Positions 1 to 8,510 of a stretch of DNA of 61,873 nucleotides are shown here, piece by piece. The position numbers were made by a program, and so were the translations under genes. Source of the stretch: Clostridia bacterium. Its GTDB lineage: Bacteria; Bacillota; Clostridia; Christensenellales; Aristaeellaceae. Every line of letters begins with the position of its first letter. Position 1 is the stretch's first letter. The notes below the pieces were generated by a model. It was not told the DNA's origin. It saw nothing but the letters and a program-made list of their open reading frames with translations, and made no database searches. The DNA lies in contig JAFWWK010000032.1 of assembly GCA_017523615.1 (NCBI GenBank), positions 1 to 61,873 on the forward strand, given 5' to 3'.

Positions 1-189
1 GAGATGATACGGCAATTATCCGGGAAGGTGCATCAAGTCTATACAGGAGTCACTTTTACGCGCATGATTGATGGTGCGGCTGTGATGGAATCGCTAGTTG
101 ATAAGACGGACGTCACCTTCCGCAGCCTAAGTGAAGAGGAGATTGCTTACTATGTAGAAAACTATAAGCCACTCGACAAAGCGGGGGCA
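1..189 (+). pseudogene. Maf-family nucleotide pyrophosphatase, internal fragment
   Basis: Frame 1 reads as the middle of a Maf/YhdE-type protein, a house-cleaning nucleoside triphosphate pyrophosphatase. LSGKVHQVYTGVT, VTFRSLSEEEIAYYV and YKPLDKAGA appear in the usual order. The 5' end lies outside the window. After DKAGA the conserved GIQ block and the C-terminus are absent and the sequence switches frame into glucose-6-phosphate isomerase. The codons are AT-richer than those just downstream, and the YYVENYKPLDKAGA wording reminds me of Bacteroidota Maf proteins (memory, not a search). The piece is therefore probably foreign to this genome. Confidence 0.75.
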
Positions 190-653
190 CGGGTCCCGTC
201 ATTTTCGGCGAGCCCGGCACCAACGGCCAGCATTCTTTCTACCAGCTCCTGCATCAGGGGACGGACATCATCCCGCTGCAGTTCGTCGGCTTCCGTTTCA
301 GCCAGGCTGAGACCGACGTGAACATCCAGGACAGCACCAGCCAGCAGAAGCTTTGCGCTAACGTCGCCGCCCAGATCATGGCTTTTGCCTGCGGCAAGGA
401 CGACGAAAACCCCAACAAGAGCTTTGCCGGCAATCGTCCTTCCAGCATCATCATCGGAAAGCAGCTGACCCCCGAAGCCCTTGGCGCCCTTCTGAGCCAT
501 TTTGAAAACAAGGTCATGTTCCAGGGCTTTGTCTGGAACCTGAACAGCTTCGATCAGGAAGGCGTACAGTTGGGGAAGGTGCTTGCCAAACGGGTCCTCA
601 AGCATGACACCGACGGCGCTCTCAGCGCTTACAGCGATCTCCTGGGCATCTGA
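183..653 (+). CDS. pgi: glucose-6-phosphate isomerase, C-terminal part only
   Basis: About 156 residues match the C-terminal third of phosphoglucose isomerase, which interconverts glucose 6-phosphate and fructose 6-phosphate in glycolysis. Visible are FGEPGTNGQHSFYQ (the conserved substrate-site block), FAGNRPSS, LTPEALGALLSHFENKV and WNLNSFDQEGVQLGK, then a normal stop. The N-terminal two thirds are missing because the frame is interrupted near position 183 by the Maf fragment. Nothing in the remaining part is damaged, so the native gene is probably intact and the break an artefact. A strong hairpin follows the stop. Confidence 0.9.
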   Translation, partial: GGTGPVIFGEPGTNGQHSFYQLLHQGTDIIPLQFVGFRFSQAETDVNIQDSTSQQKLCANVAAQIMAFACGKDDENPNKSFAGNRPSSIIIGKQLTPEALGALLSHFENKVMFQGFVWNLNSFDQEGVQLGKVLAKRVLKHDTDGALSAYSDLLGI

Positions 654-671
654 TCATACGGCATACAACTG

Positions 672-715
672 CGCCGCCCCGCTCCAGATATGATGAAGCG
701 AGGCGGCGTTTATTA
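672..715. terminator. hairpin terminator between pgi and pcrA
   Basis: CGCCGCC (672-678) pairs with GGCGGCG (702-708), extended inward by CGCT/AGCG across one mismatch, followed by a T-rich TTTATTATTT. It sits between the convergent pgi and pcrA genes. Confidence 0.75.
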
Positions 716-738
716 TTTCTATCCGGAAAAGGCAGGGG

Positions 739-3027
739 TTATTTGTTCTCGATCTTTACGATAGGCGCAATAGACAGCGAGAAGACCTTTTCCCCATAAG
801 CTGTAAAAAAGATACGGATCCGCGCGTCACTGCCGGCGCCGAACACTTCGGTCACTTTGCCTTCGCCGAATTTCCTGTGAAGCACGGTATCTCCTGCCCG
901 GAAGAGCGTCTGCAATACGCTCTCCTCCTCATCGCGCGCTTTGGACGGTACAAAGCCTTTGGTGACGCCGGGAATATTCAGCGGGGCTCGCTGACCCATA
1001 CCAGGAGTCCCGAAGGACAAGTTGGGCTTCCTTGCCCTGGGAAATTCCATTTTCGGTTCCTGGGGACGCTTCCACGCCGGGGTCGAAGCCGTAAGGGACC
1101 GGTTTGTCTTTACCGACGCCCATTCGTCGTGCAGAAGGCGCTGGGGGATCTCCTTCAGGAAACGGGAACGATCGTTATGCATGATCTGGTTATTAAGGAT
1201 CCTGCGCCTTGCGTAGCTTAGATACAGTCTTTCACGGGCTCGGGTGATCCCCACGTAGCAAAGTCTCCGCTCTTCCTCAAGACGCGTATCGTCCATGATA
1301 CAGCGAATATTCGGAAACAGGCCGTCTTCAAGACCAGCAATAAACACGTCTTTGAACTCCAGGCCCTTGCAGCTGTGCAATGTCATCAAAGTGACATATT
1401 TAGGTGTATCCTCCTGTCGGTCCAGATCGGTGATCAGGGCTACGTTCTCAAGGAAGGCCTCCAAAGAACGGTCCTCGGATTGTTTTTCAAAATCACCGGC
1501 TGCCCCGGCAAATTCCCGGAGATTCTGTATATGAGACTGTCCTTCCTCGCTTCCCCCATCGTACTGCCTGATCAGGCCGGTCGCGTCAAGCATCTCTTCA
1601 ACGAATTCGCTCAATCCCATATCCCGGCGTTTTTCTGCCAGGCTGTTCATTAAAGCCGCAAACTCGGCCACACATTTCTGCGGACGGGAGGACAGCTCCT
1701 CCGGAAGGTCCTTAAGGACATCAAACATCGGGACGCCCCTGTCCGCGGCGCATTTCCTGATGACCTCCACCGTGCTTTCCCCAATGGATCTGCGCGGCGT
1801 ATTGATGATCCTTTCAAGCGAGACATCATCATTCCGATTAACGATGATCCTGAGGTATGCCAGCGCGTCCTTGATCTCCTTCCGGTCATAAAACCGCTGG
1901 TCGCCGAAGACCCTGTAAGGCATGCCCGCACGCATCAGCATTTCCTCGATCACACGGCTCTGAGCGCGGGTACGGTACAATACGGCCATATCGCTGTATG
2001 GCGCCCCTCCGCGTTCAAGCTGCCTGAGCTGCTCACAGATCCAGGCCGCTTCCTCCCTTTCATCTCCGGCTCCAAACAGAAGGATCGGCGCTCCCTCGCC
2101 GTTTTCGGTCCAGAGGACCTTCTCCTTCCTGCCGCGGTTATGGGCTATCACCTGATTGGCCGCATCAAGAATATTGGAGGTCGAACGGTAGTTTTGTTCC
2201 AGTTTGTAGACCTTCGCGTCCGGGAAGTCCTCTTCAAAATCAAGGATGTTGCGGATATCTGCGCCGCGCCATCCGTAAATGGACTGATCGTCGTCGCCGA
2301 CAACGCAAATATTCCTGCTGTCCTGGGAAAGCAGTTTCACCAGCTGGTACTGGGCCATATTGGTATCCTGGTATTCATCCACGTGGATATACCTGAATTT
2401 CCGCTTGTAATATTCCAGCACCGGGGGATGATCGACAAAAAGCTGAAGGGTACGAATAAGCAGGTCGTCAAAATCCAACGCGTTGGAAGTGCGAAGCTTT
2501 TCCTCATACCGAACAAAAACGTCATGGATCCTCTGGCTTCTGTAATCCCTCTGGGAAGCCCGGAACCATTCATCGGGTGTCATCACCTTGTTCTTGGCGT
2601 CCGATATGGCATATTTGACATCCTTCATGGAAAGTGTCTTTTCGTCGATATTCAGCGCTTTTATGGATTCCTTGATCACTCTTTCAGTATCGTTGTCATC
2701 ATAGATCGTAAAACAGCGCTGATATCCAAGCTTTTCAATGTCACGCCGAAGGATGCGGACGCAGATGGAATGAAAGGTCCCCACCCACATATCGTCGGTG
2801 CTTTGTCCTACAAGGCGGGATATCCTCTCCTTCATCTCCCTGGCAGCCTTGTTGGTAAAGGTCAGCGCCATGATGTTGTAAGGAGCCACGCCATGCTCCA
2901 CCAGGTTGGCGATGCGATATGTGAGAGCCCTGGTTTTTCCGCTTCCTGCACCGGCCAGGATCAGCACCGGGCCTTCAAGCGTTTCCGCTGCTTTTCGCTG
3001 CATTGGATTCAAATCATTCAATGTCAT
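739..3027 (-). CDS. pcrA: ATP-dependent DNA helicase PcrA/UvrD
   Basis: Superfamily 1A 3'-5' helicase for DNA repair and for removing proteins such as RecA from DNA. Seen in order: Q-motif NPMQRKAAE, Walker A GAGSGKT, DEYQDTN (Walker B), GDDDQSIYGWRGA, QNYRSTSNIL, VTLMTLHSCKGLEF and YVGITRARE. The tail GDTVLHRKFGEGKVTEVFG is the Tudor-like C-terminal segment typical of PcrA. I chose the ATG at 3027 (762 aa) because GAGGTG lies just upstream; an in-frame ATG at 3051 has no such site. Length fits the family. The gene is transcribed alone from a near-consensus promoter. Confidence 0.95.
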   Translation of the reverse strand: MTLNDLNPMQRKAAETLEGPVLILAGAGSGKTRALTYRIANLVEHGVAPYNIMALTFTNKAAREMKERISRLVGQSTDDMWVGTFHSICVRILRRDIEKLGYQRCFTIYDDNDTERVIKESIKALNIDEKTLSMKDVKYAISDAKNKVMTPDEWFRASQRDYRSQRIHDVFVRYEEKLRTSNALDFDDLLIRTLQLFVDHPPVLEYYKRKFRYIHVDEYQDTNMAQYQLVKLLSQDSRNICVVGDDDQSIYGWRGADIRNILDFEEDFPDAKVYKLEQNYRSTSNILDAANQVIAHNRGRKEKVLWTENGEGAPILLFGAGDEREEAAWICEQLRQLERGGAPYSDMAVLYRTRAQSRVIEEMLMRAGMPYRVFGDQRFYDRKEIKDALAYLRIIVNRNDDVSLERIINTPRRSIGESTVEVIRKCAADRGVPMFDVLKDLPEELSSRPQKCVAEFAALMNSLAEKRRDMGLSEFVEEMLDATGLIRQYDGGSEEGQSHIQNLREFAGAAGDFEKQSEDRSLEAFLENVALITDLDRQEDTPKYVTLMTLHSCKGLEFKDVFIAGLEDGLFPNIRCIMDDTRLEEERRLCYVGITRARERLYLSYARRRILNNQIMHNDRSRFLKEIPQRLLHDEWASVKTNRSLTASTPAWKRPQEPKMEFPRARKPNLSFGTPGMGQRAPLNIPGVTKGFVPSKARDEEESVLQTLFRAGDTVLHRKFGEGKVTEVFGAGSDARIRIFFTAYGEKVFSLSIAPIVKIENK

Positions 3028-3104
3028 CGCACACCTCAGCAATTCTCGCATTTGCCGCCAGATAAAAAAGCTGCCTGCATTTCCGCGCCATTGCTATTAA
3101 GTCT

Positions 3105-3133
3105 ATTATACTCCGTTGTTATTCTGTTTTCAA
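3105..3133 (-). promoter_or_regulatory. sigma-A promoter of pcrA
   Basis: On the minus strand TTGAAA (3133-3128), a 17-base spacer and TATAAT (3110-3105), about 75 bases ahead of the pcrA start. Confidence 0.75.
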
Positions 3134-3187
3134 GAAAAAAGTTGCATTTTCATTACCAAAATATCCATTAAAAACCTTATGGATTTT

Positions 3188-3946
3188 TTACTTCCTGTCG
3201 GTGCTGCCCTCAGGATACAGCACGCTGACCAGGGTCAGTCCCTGTGCCGGCGCTGTCATCCCGGCCCTTGCCCTGTCCCGGGCGGAAATGATCCCCGGGA
3301 TCTCCCCGGCGGATCTTTGCCCCAGGCCGATCTCACAAAGCGTTCCTGTCATGATGCGAACCATATTGTAAAGAAAACCGTTTCCCTCATATTCCAGCGT
3401 CACTGTCCCGTCCCTTTCCAGGATATCGATCCTTCTCACAGTCCGGACCGCGCTGTGCTTCGAGGAAGTGCTTGTGGCGAAAGATGTAAAATCATGCGTG
3501 CCTGTCAGCATGGCCGCTGCCTGTTTCATGGCGGCAAGCTCAAGAGGTCTTCCCAGATACCATTGGTATCTGCGCTGAAATACGTCCTTTACCGGGTCAG
3601 TCCTGACAGTGTAGCGGTAGATCTTGCCGACAGCGTTCAGTCTGGCATGAAAACGGCTGTCAGATGTCTGGCAGGAGATAACGGCAATATCCTCCGGAAG
3701 GTGTTCATTCAGCACAGCCATCACATCAGCCGGATCAATGGGTTTGGCAAGGTCAAAGGTGGCAGTCTGGTCCAGGGCGTGGACTCCGGCGTCCGTTCTG
3801 CCCGCTCCGTGGACCGTGACTATCCCTTCATCCAGCCGGTTCAATATACTTTCCAGCTTTCCGGCAATGGTTTTGTCGCTGTTTCCCTGCCTCTGCCAGC
3901 CCGAATACCTGGAACCGTCATACGACAAATGGATCATATAACGCAC
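3188..3946 (-). CDS. truA: tRNA pseudouridine(38-40) synthase TruA
   Basis: TruA isomerises uridines 38-40 in the tRNA anticodon stem-loop. The N-terminal LSYDGSRYSGWQRQ and the catalytic block GAGRTDAGVHA, with the nucleophilic Asp, are present near residues 8-20 and 47-57. The C-terminal part has the usual FLYNMVRIMTGTL. At 252 aa the length is typical. Translation most likely starts at the GTG at 3946, eight bases after GGGAGG; the overlapping ATG is out of frame. The gene has its own promoter and is not tied to ribosomal protein genes as it is in many Firmicutes. Confidence 0.95.
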   Translation of the reverse strand: MRYMIHLSYDGSRYSGWQRQGNSDKTIAGKLESILNRLDEGIVTVHGAGRTDAGVHALDQTATFDLAKPIDPADVMAVLNEHLPEDIAVISCQTSDSRFHARLNAVGKIYRYTVRTDPVKDVFQRRYQWYLGRPLELAAMKQAAAMLTGTHDFTSFATSTSSKHSAVRTVRRIDILERDGTVTLEYEGNGFLYNMVRIMTGTLCEIGLGQRSAGEIPGIISARDRARAGMTAPAQGLTLVSVLYPEGSTDRK

Positions 3947-3978
3947 ATTCCATTCCTCCCCACATTCCCGTATATAAA

Positions 3979-4007
3979 ATTATAAAATATGAGAGTCTGC
4001 TCGTCAA
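3979..4007 (-). promoter_or_regulatory. sigma-A promoter of truA
   Basis: Minus strand TTGACG (4007-4002), 17-base spacer, TATAAT (3984-3979), 33 bases before the GTG start. Confidence 0.75.
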
Positions 4008-4211
4008 TAACACAAGATGTATAATTATACACACTAATTGCTGTGTCGTTTTTACAGCATATTACTTGTCTGACTTATATAAATTTCTAGAGTAAAAACC
4101 ATTTTTAGCTATTTTATTTATAGTCTTTTTATAATATTTGACTATGAAATTAAAGTTACTCTTACAAAAAACAGTTGTTTTCTTCTGTATCTGGACCATT
4201 TTAAAAAGTTC
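4008..4211. other. AT-rich divergent intergenic region, truA to AbrB-family gene
   Basis: The 342-base gap between truA and the AbrB-family gene is very AT-rich. It holds the truA promoter on the left and the AbrB-family promoter on the right. Between them I see only runs of A and T and one isolated TTGACT at 4138-4143, a copy of the half-site in the downstream inverted repeat. No credible coding frame. Confidence 0.6.
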
Positions 4212-4250
4212 AGTCAAACACTTGACTAATCTCTGGAAAGTGTATAGAAT
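4212..4250 (+). promoter_or_regulatory. promoter and candidate operator of the AbrB-family gene
   Basis: TTGACT (4222-4227), 17-base spacer, TAGAAT (4245-4250). AGTCAA (4212-4217) and TTGACT (4222-4227) form a perfect inverted repeat with a 4-base centre that includes the -35 box. A regulator bound there would block the promoter. Autoregulation by the AbrB protein is an inference. Confidence 0.6.
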
Positions 4251-4288
4251 TGATGGAGTGGAACAAATTTTGATTGGAGGGATATCCC

Positions 4289-4540
4289 ATGAAAACCACG
4301 GGTGTTATCAGAAAACTTGATGAGCTTGGACGGATCGTTATCCCAATCGAGCAGCGCCGCACGCTGGACATCAATCTCCATGATCCTGTAGAGATCAGCA
4401 TCGAAGACGGAAAGATCGTCATCAAGAAATACCATACTTCCTGCATCTTCTGCGGAAATGCCCAGAATGTCATGACGTTCAGGGATAAGCTCATCTGCAA
4501 AAAATGTCTTAACGAGCTGATCAAAAACGAATCTAAATAA
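4289..4540 (+). CDS. AbrB/SpoVT-family transition-state regulator
   Basis: An 83-aa DNA-binding protein of the swapped-hairpin AbrB fold. MKTTGVIRKLDELGRIVIP is the diagnostic N-terminus, followed by the beta-rich VEISIEDGKIVIKKY. The C-terminal part has CIFCG...CKKC, a four-cysteine zinc-binding pattern common in clostridial AbrB homologues. The start at 4289 is set by GGAGG at 4276-4280. Such proteins repress many genes during growth. The upstream inverted repeat suggests control of its own promoter, and a strong terminator follows, so it is monocistronic. Confidence 0.9.
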   Translation: MKTTGVIRKLDELGRIVIPIEQRRTLDINLHDPVEISIEDGKIVIKKYHTSCIFCGNAQNVMTFRDKLICKKCLNELIKNESK

Positions 4541-4566
4541 AAACGTATGATGAATATCCGCTTATC

Positions 4567-4600
4567 GAACGGGCTCAGGAGATGAAGCCCGTTCTTTTTT
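4567..4600 (+). terminator. intrinsic terminator of the AbrB-family gene
   Basis: GAACGGGCT (4567-4575) and AGCCCGTTC (4586-4594) form a 9-bp stem with a 10-base loop, followed by a T run. Confidence 0.9.
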
Positions 4601-4665
4601 TCTGTACTCGCTCTGAAGCTTATGCTATAATAAAGCCAAATGAGCCCGGAACACGGAGGGTGCGT

Positions 4666-5076
4666 ATGATCAAGACAGGGAAAGTCGTTTCTTGTGACAA
4701 CGGGTCCGTCAGGGTGTGCTTTGAACGCCCTGAAGCGTGCGCAAAATGCGGACAATGCGGCGACATCAAAGAGACGCTGGTAACGCTGAAGGGAAGTGCA
4801 GTCCCCGGCGACATGGTAGAGGTATTCCTGCCCGAGGGGCAGCTCCTTAAATATACGCTCGCTGCCTATATCATCCCCTTGTCGGGTCTTCTTTTGGGCC
4901 TCTTCCTTGGAAAGCTCCTGTTCGATAATGAAACGGGAGAGATCATTACGGCTCTCTGTCTTGGTATCCTAACGGCTATTCCCGTGATCATGTATGACCG
5001 GCGTGTACAGAAAAACGGAAAGGGGGTCCCCCGCATCGTCAGGGTCCACCACAAAGAAAGCGGCAGCGGCGTCTAA
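4666..5076 (+). CDS. RseC/MucC-family (SoxR-reducing system) membrane protein
   Basis: A 136-aa protein starting at the ATG at 4666 behind ACGGAGGG. The N-terminal half is soluble with closely spaced cysteines (ACAKCGQCG), resembling the iron-sulfur motif of RseC proteins. Two hydrophobic helices follow (YTLAAYIIPLSGLLLGLFLG and IITALCLGILTAIPVIM), then a basic tail. RseC proteins work with Rnf-type electron-transfer complexes, reducing SoxR in some bacteria. No rnf genes are nearby, so the partner is unknown. A TATAAT at 4626-4631 could be its -10 box. Confidence 0.75.
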   Translation: MIKTGKVVSCDNGSVRVCFERPEACAKCGQCGDIKETLVTLKGSAVPGDMVEVFLPEGQLLKYTLAAYIIPLSGLLLGLFLGKLLFDNETGEIITALCLGILTAIPVIMYDRRVQKNGKGVPRIVRVHHKESGSGV

Positions 5077-5313
5077 CCCTCCCAAGAAACTGTCGTTGAG
5101 CCTTTGTTTTTCCCTATTCCCGGCTATGCTCCGGTTTATCGTTTTTTATCCATTATTTTAATCAATATTTGTGAAATACGTATACTGGTATTTCGCGTAT
5201 TTTTGTGTTATTATTTTATATACCCTTTTTTACCGGCCTTATTGAATATTCAACGCTTTACTCCGTTTATTGCACGGGCTTATATATCATGTACTTTTGA
5301 AAGGAGGAGTTTT
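5077..5313 (+). promoter_or_regulatory. AT-rich leader of RNase J with inverted repeat
   Basis: No gene is visible in these 237 bases. GAAATAC (5173-5179) and GTATTTC (5188-5194) form a 7-bp inverted repeat around eight bases, followed by an AT-rich stretch that probably contains the promoter. I cannot place -35 and -10 boxes with confidence. AAGGAGGAG at 5301-5309 sets the start of the next gene. Confidence 0.45.
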
Positions 5314-6978
5314 ATGGCACAAACCTCCAAGCTTAAAATCATTTCCCTCGGCGGTGTTGATGAGATCGGCAAAAACATGACTGTCTTAGAATACGGGGAC
5401 GATATCCTTGTGGTCGACTGCGGTTCCATGTTTCCCAGTGACGACATGCTCGGGATCGACCTCGTTATCCCCGATATTTCCTATCTTGTCGCCAACAAGC
5501 ACCGTGTCCGCGGGTATGTATTTACCCATGGGCACGAAGACCACATCGGAGCGAGCCCCTATGTGCTGGAACAGGTTCCTGCACCTATCTACGGGACCAG
5601 CCTGACGCTTTCGCTGATCGATATCAAGCTGCGCGAGCATCGTGTCAACGGTATCCATTTCAACACCATTGTCCCCCGGGACGAGGTCAGGATCGGTGCA
5701 TTTTCCGTTAAGTTTGTCAAGGTAAACCACTCCATTCCCGGCGCCTGCGCCCTGATCATCACCTGCGGAGCGGGGATCGTCGTTCATTCCGGCGACTTCA
5801 AGATCGACTACACGCCCGTGGACGGCGAGGTAACGGACCTGAGCAGTCTCTCTGAGGTCGGAAGCAAAGGCGTCCTTTGCCTTTTGTGCGAGAGCACAAA
5901 CATCGAGCGGCCCGGTTATACCATGAGTGAGAAGAAGATCGGCGAAACCTTTGTCAACCAGTTCAGGAACGCCGCCGGCCGCGTTATCGTTGCCATGTTC
6001 GCCAGCAACATCAACCGGATGCAGCAGGTCATCGACAGCGCCATCCGCTTTGGCCGCAAAGTGTGCTTTGTCGGGCGGAGCATGGTGAATGTTTCCCAGG
6101 TAGCCATGGACATTGGCGAGCTGGTCATCCCCGCTGATCGTCTCCTTGAGATCGACGATCTGGATCACTATCCCGATGACGAGATCCTGATCCTGACCAC
6201 CGGCAGCCAGGGTGAACCGATGAGCGGCTTGACCAGAATGGCTTTTTCAGAACACCGCAAGCTCCAGATCAAGCAGAGCGACAAGGTCATCATCTCCGCG
6301 ACGCCCATACCGGGCAATGAAAAATTCGTTTCCAGGGTCATCAACCAGCTGTACCGCTGCGGCGCCGAAGTCATCTATGAAGCGATGGCGGAGGTGCACG
6401 TTTCCGGTCACGCATGCCAGGAGGAGATCAAGCTTTTCCATACCCTCGTTAAGCCAAAATACTTCATTCCCGTACACGGCGAATACCGTATGCTCTGGCA
6501 GCACGCGGAGCTGGCCGAATCCCTCGGCATGGCGCGTGAAAACATCGTGATCCCGGTCATGGGCAACGTGATCGAAATGGATCAGAACAGTGTTGCCATC
6601 ACCGGGACCGTCCCCACCGGAGAGATCCTGATCGACGGGCTTGGGATCGGTGATGTGGGAAACGTGGTCCTCCGCGACCGCAAGCACCTCTCCCAGGACG
6701 GCCTGATCATCGTTGCAATGGCTTTTGACCGCACCAACGGCATCCTGGTCTCCGGTCCGGACGTCATTTCCCGCGGTTTTGTCTATGTCCGTGAGAACGA
6801 GGATATCATTGAAAGCACACGTGATATCGTCCGTGGGATCATCGGCTCCTACGATCACATCGACGGCAGCGACTGGCCAAGTATCAAAAACCGCATTAAG
6901 GACGAACTGCACCGCTACATTTTCGAAAAGATCAAACGCAACCCCATGATCCTCCCGATCATCGTGGACCTGGGATAA
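5314..6978 (+). CDS. rnj: ribonuclease J
   Basis: Metallo-beta-lactamase/beta-CASP RNase with endonuclease and 5'-3' exonuclease activity, central to mRNA turnover and rRNA maturation in Firmicutes. HGHEDHIGA (the zinc-binding HxHxDH motif), HSGDFKIDYTP and the beta-CASP segment TTGSQGEPMSGLTRMA are present. The C-terminal HVSGHA and PVHGEYRML complete the active site. The 554-aa length is standard. Although the frame is open further upstream, AAGGAGGAG directly before the ATG at 5314 and the start of homology at MAQTSKLKIISLGG fix the start. Confidence 0.95.
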   Translation: MAQTSKLKIISLGGVDEIGKNMTVLEYGDDILVVDCGSMFPSDDMLGIDLVIPDISYLVANKHRVRGYVFTHGHEDHIGASPYVLEQVPAPIYGTSLTLSLIDIKLREHRVNGIHFNTIVPRDEVRIGAFSVKFVKVNHSIPGACALIITCGAGIVVHSGDFKIDYTPVDGEVTDLSSLSEVGSKGVLCLLCESTNIERPGYTMSEKKIGETFVNQFRNAAGRVIVAMFASNINRMQQVIDSAIRFGRKVCFVGRSMVNVSQVAMDIGELVIPADRLLEIDDLDHYPDDEILILTTGSQGEPMSGLTRMAFSEHRKLQIKQSDKVIISATPIPGNEKFVSRVINQLYRCGAEVIYEAMAEVHVSGHACQEEIKLFHTLVKPKYFIPVHGEYRMLWQHAELAESLGMARENIVIPVMGNVIEMDQNSVAITGTVPTGEILIDGLGIGDVGNVVLRDRKHLSQDGLIIVAMAFDRTNGILVSGPDVISRGFVYVRENEDIIESTRDIVRGIIGSYDHIDGSDWPSIKNRIKDELHRYIFEKIKRNPMILPIIVDLG

Positions 6979-6982
6979 AAAA

Positions 6983-7009
6983 CGGCGCCGGGGAACCCGG
7001 CGTCTTTTT
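6983..7009 (+). terminator. intrinsic terminator of RNase J gene
   Basis: CGCCGGG (6986-6992) and CCCGGCG (6996-7002) with a 3-base loop, followed by TCTTTTT. Confidence 0.85.
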
Positions 7010-7069
7010 CGTATACGCCTGTTTTTCCCGGTGCGTTTCGGCAACGTGATCGCAGGATCCGTGCGGACA

Positions 7070-7131
7070 AAGGAAAAGCCCCGGCAAGAAAATCGGACAT
7101 TCTCGCGGGAATGCCCGGGTTTCCTGCCGGG
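7070..7131 (-). terminator. long hairpin terminator after hslU
   Basis: CCCGGCAAGAAA (from 7080) pairs with TTTCCTGCCGGG (7120-7131) with one G-T pair, and CATTC/GGAATG pairs inside. Reading leftward the stem is followed by GCTTTTCC, consistent with termination of the dprA-to-hslU block. Confidence 0.65.
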
Positions 7132-7142
7132 ACTGTTTGTAT

Positions 7143-8507
7143 TTACAGGATATACCTTCTCATATCCCTCTCCTTGGCAGCCTTTACATGGTTCCTGACA
7201 TATTCCGCGTTGATCTTCAGTTCAACCTCCGGCATGTTCTCCCCGCCGGCGTTAAAGGAAATGTCCTCCAGGAGCTCTTCAAAAATGGCGTGCAGGCGGC
7301 GGGCGCCGATATCCTCCCCGGTCTCGTTGGCGTTCAGTGCAGCTTTCGCGATCTCGGACAGGGCGTCGTCCTCAAAGCTGAGCTTCACATGATCCACGCC
7401 GAGCAGCGCGGCGTACTGGCGGGTCAGAGCATTGTCCGGCTGGGTCAGGATCTTCTCAAAATCCTCCCGGGTCAGGCTTTTCAGGGTGACATGCACAGGG
7501 AAACGCCCCTGCAATTCGGGGATCAGGTCCGAAACCTTGCTCACCTGGAAAGCGCCGGCCGCGATGAACAGCATAAAATCGGTCCTTACAGGGCCGTACT
7601 TCGTGGTCACGGTGCTGCCCTCGACGATGGGAAGGATATCCCTCTGGACTCCCTCCCTGCTGACGTCCGGCCCGGACGCCGCGGAGCCGTGTCCGGCGAT
7701 CTTGTCGATCTCGTCCAGGAAAACAATTCCGCTCTGTTCCGCACGGCGCACCGCTTCCTCATGGATCTCGTCCTGATCGATCAGTTTGTCCGATTCTTCC
7801 TCGATCAGGATCTTGCGGGCTTCCCTGACCTTGACATGGCGGGTCTTCATCTTTTTAGGCAGCATGCCCCCCATCATGTCGCCGATGCTGATCGACGCCC
7901 CGCCCACTTCCAGCTGGGGAGCCGTCTCCTCCACCTCGATCTCCAGTTCCCGGTCTTCTAGCTCACCTTTCCGCAAAAGCTCCATAACGTCGCTCCTGCG
8001 TTTGGACAGGCTCTGCCTTTCGTCCTCGCTCATCTCGGGTTCACGGTTTTTGCCCAGAAGGAAATCCAATGGGTTGCCCGGATTTTTTTTGCCCGGGTGG
8101 GTCAGGATATCAGCGAGCCTTTCCTCGGCCATGGCCGCGGCCCGGTCCTTTACCCTGTCGGCGTGCTCTTTCCTTACGATCCGCACGGCATTTTCCGTCA
8201 GGTCGCGGATGATGGACTCCACGTCCCTTCCGACGTAACCGACCTCCGTAAACTTGGTCGCCTCCACCTTTACAAAGGGCGCTTTCACAAGCTTCGCAAG
8301 CCTGCGGGCAATCTCGGTCTTACCCACCCCGGTGGGACCGATCATCAGGATGTTTTTGGGATAGATCTCCTCGCGCATCTCATCCGGCAGCTGGTTCCTG
8401 CGATAGCGGTTCCGCAGGGCGATCGCGACGGCTTTTTTTGCCTCGTCCTGGCCTATGATATATCTGTCAAGCTCTCGCACGACTTCGCGGGGCGTCAGTT
8501 CGTTCAT
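7143..8507 (-). CDS. hslU: ATP-dependent protease ATPase subunit HslU (ClpY)
   Basis: AAA+ unfoldase that feeds substrates to Hsl[21 protein letters not shown], Walker A GPTGVGKT (57-64), [17 protein letters not shown] (pore loop), Walker [11 protein letters not shown] and the C-terminal [18 protein letters not shown] are present. The last residues MRRYIL match the C-terminal tail that docks into HslV. At 454 aa it is full length, with a central I-domain. It starts three bases after hslV and is the last gene of the leftward block. Confidence 0.96.
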   Translation of the reverse strand: MNELTPREVVRELDRYIIGQDEAKKAVAIALRNRYRRNQLPDEMREEIYPKNILMIGPTGVGKTEIARRLAKLVKAPFVKVEATKFTEVGYVGRDVESIIRDLTENAVRIVRKEHADRVKDRAAAMAEERLADILTHPGKKNPGNPLDFLLGKNREPEMSEDERQSLSKRRSDVMELLRKGELEDRELEIEVEETAPQLEVGGASISIGDMMGGMLPKKMKTRHVKVREARKILIEEESDKLIDQDEIHEEAVRRAEQSGIVFLDEIDKIAGHGSAASGPDVSREGVQRDILPIVEGSTVTTKYGPVRTDFMLFIAAGAFQVSKVSDLIPELQGRFPVHVTLKSLTREDFEKILTQPDNALTRQYAALLGVDHVKLSFEDDALSEIAKAALNANETGEDIGARRLHAIFEELLEDISFNAGGENMPEVELKINAEYVRNHVKAAKERDMRRYIL

Positions 8508-8510
8508 ATT

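Noticed and set aside
5104-5313. N-terminal extension of RNase J in the same frame
   Set aside because: AT-rich, hydrophobic nonsense, no homology, and a perfect AAGGAGGAG lies before the downstream ATG.
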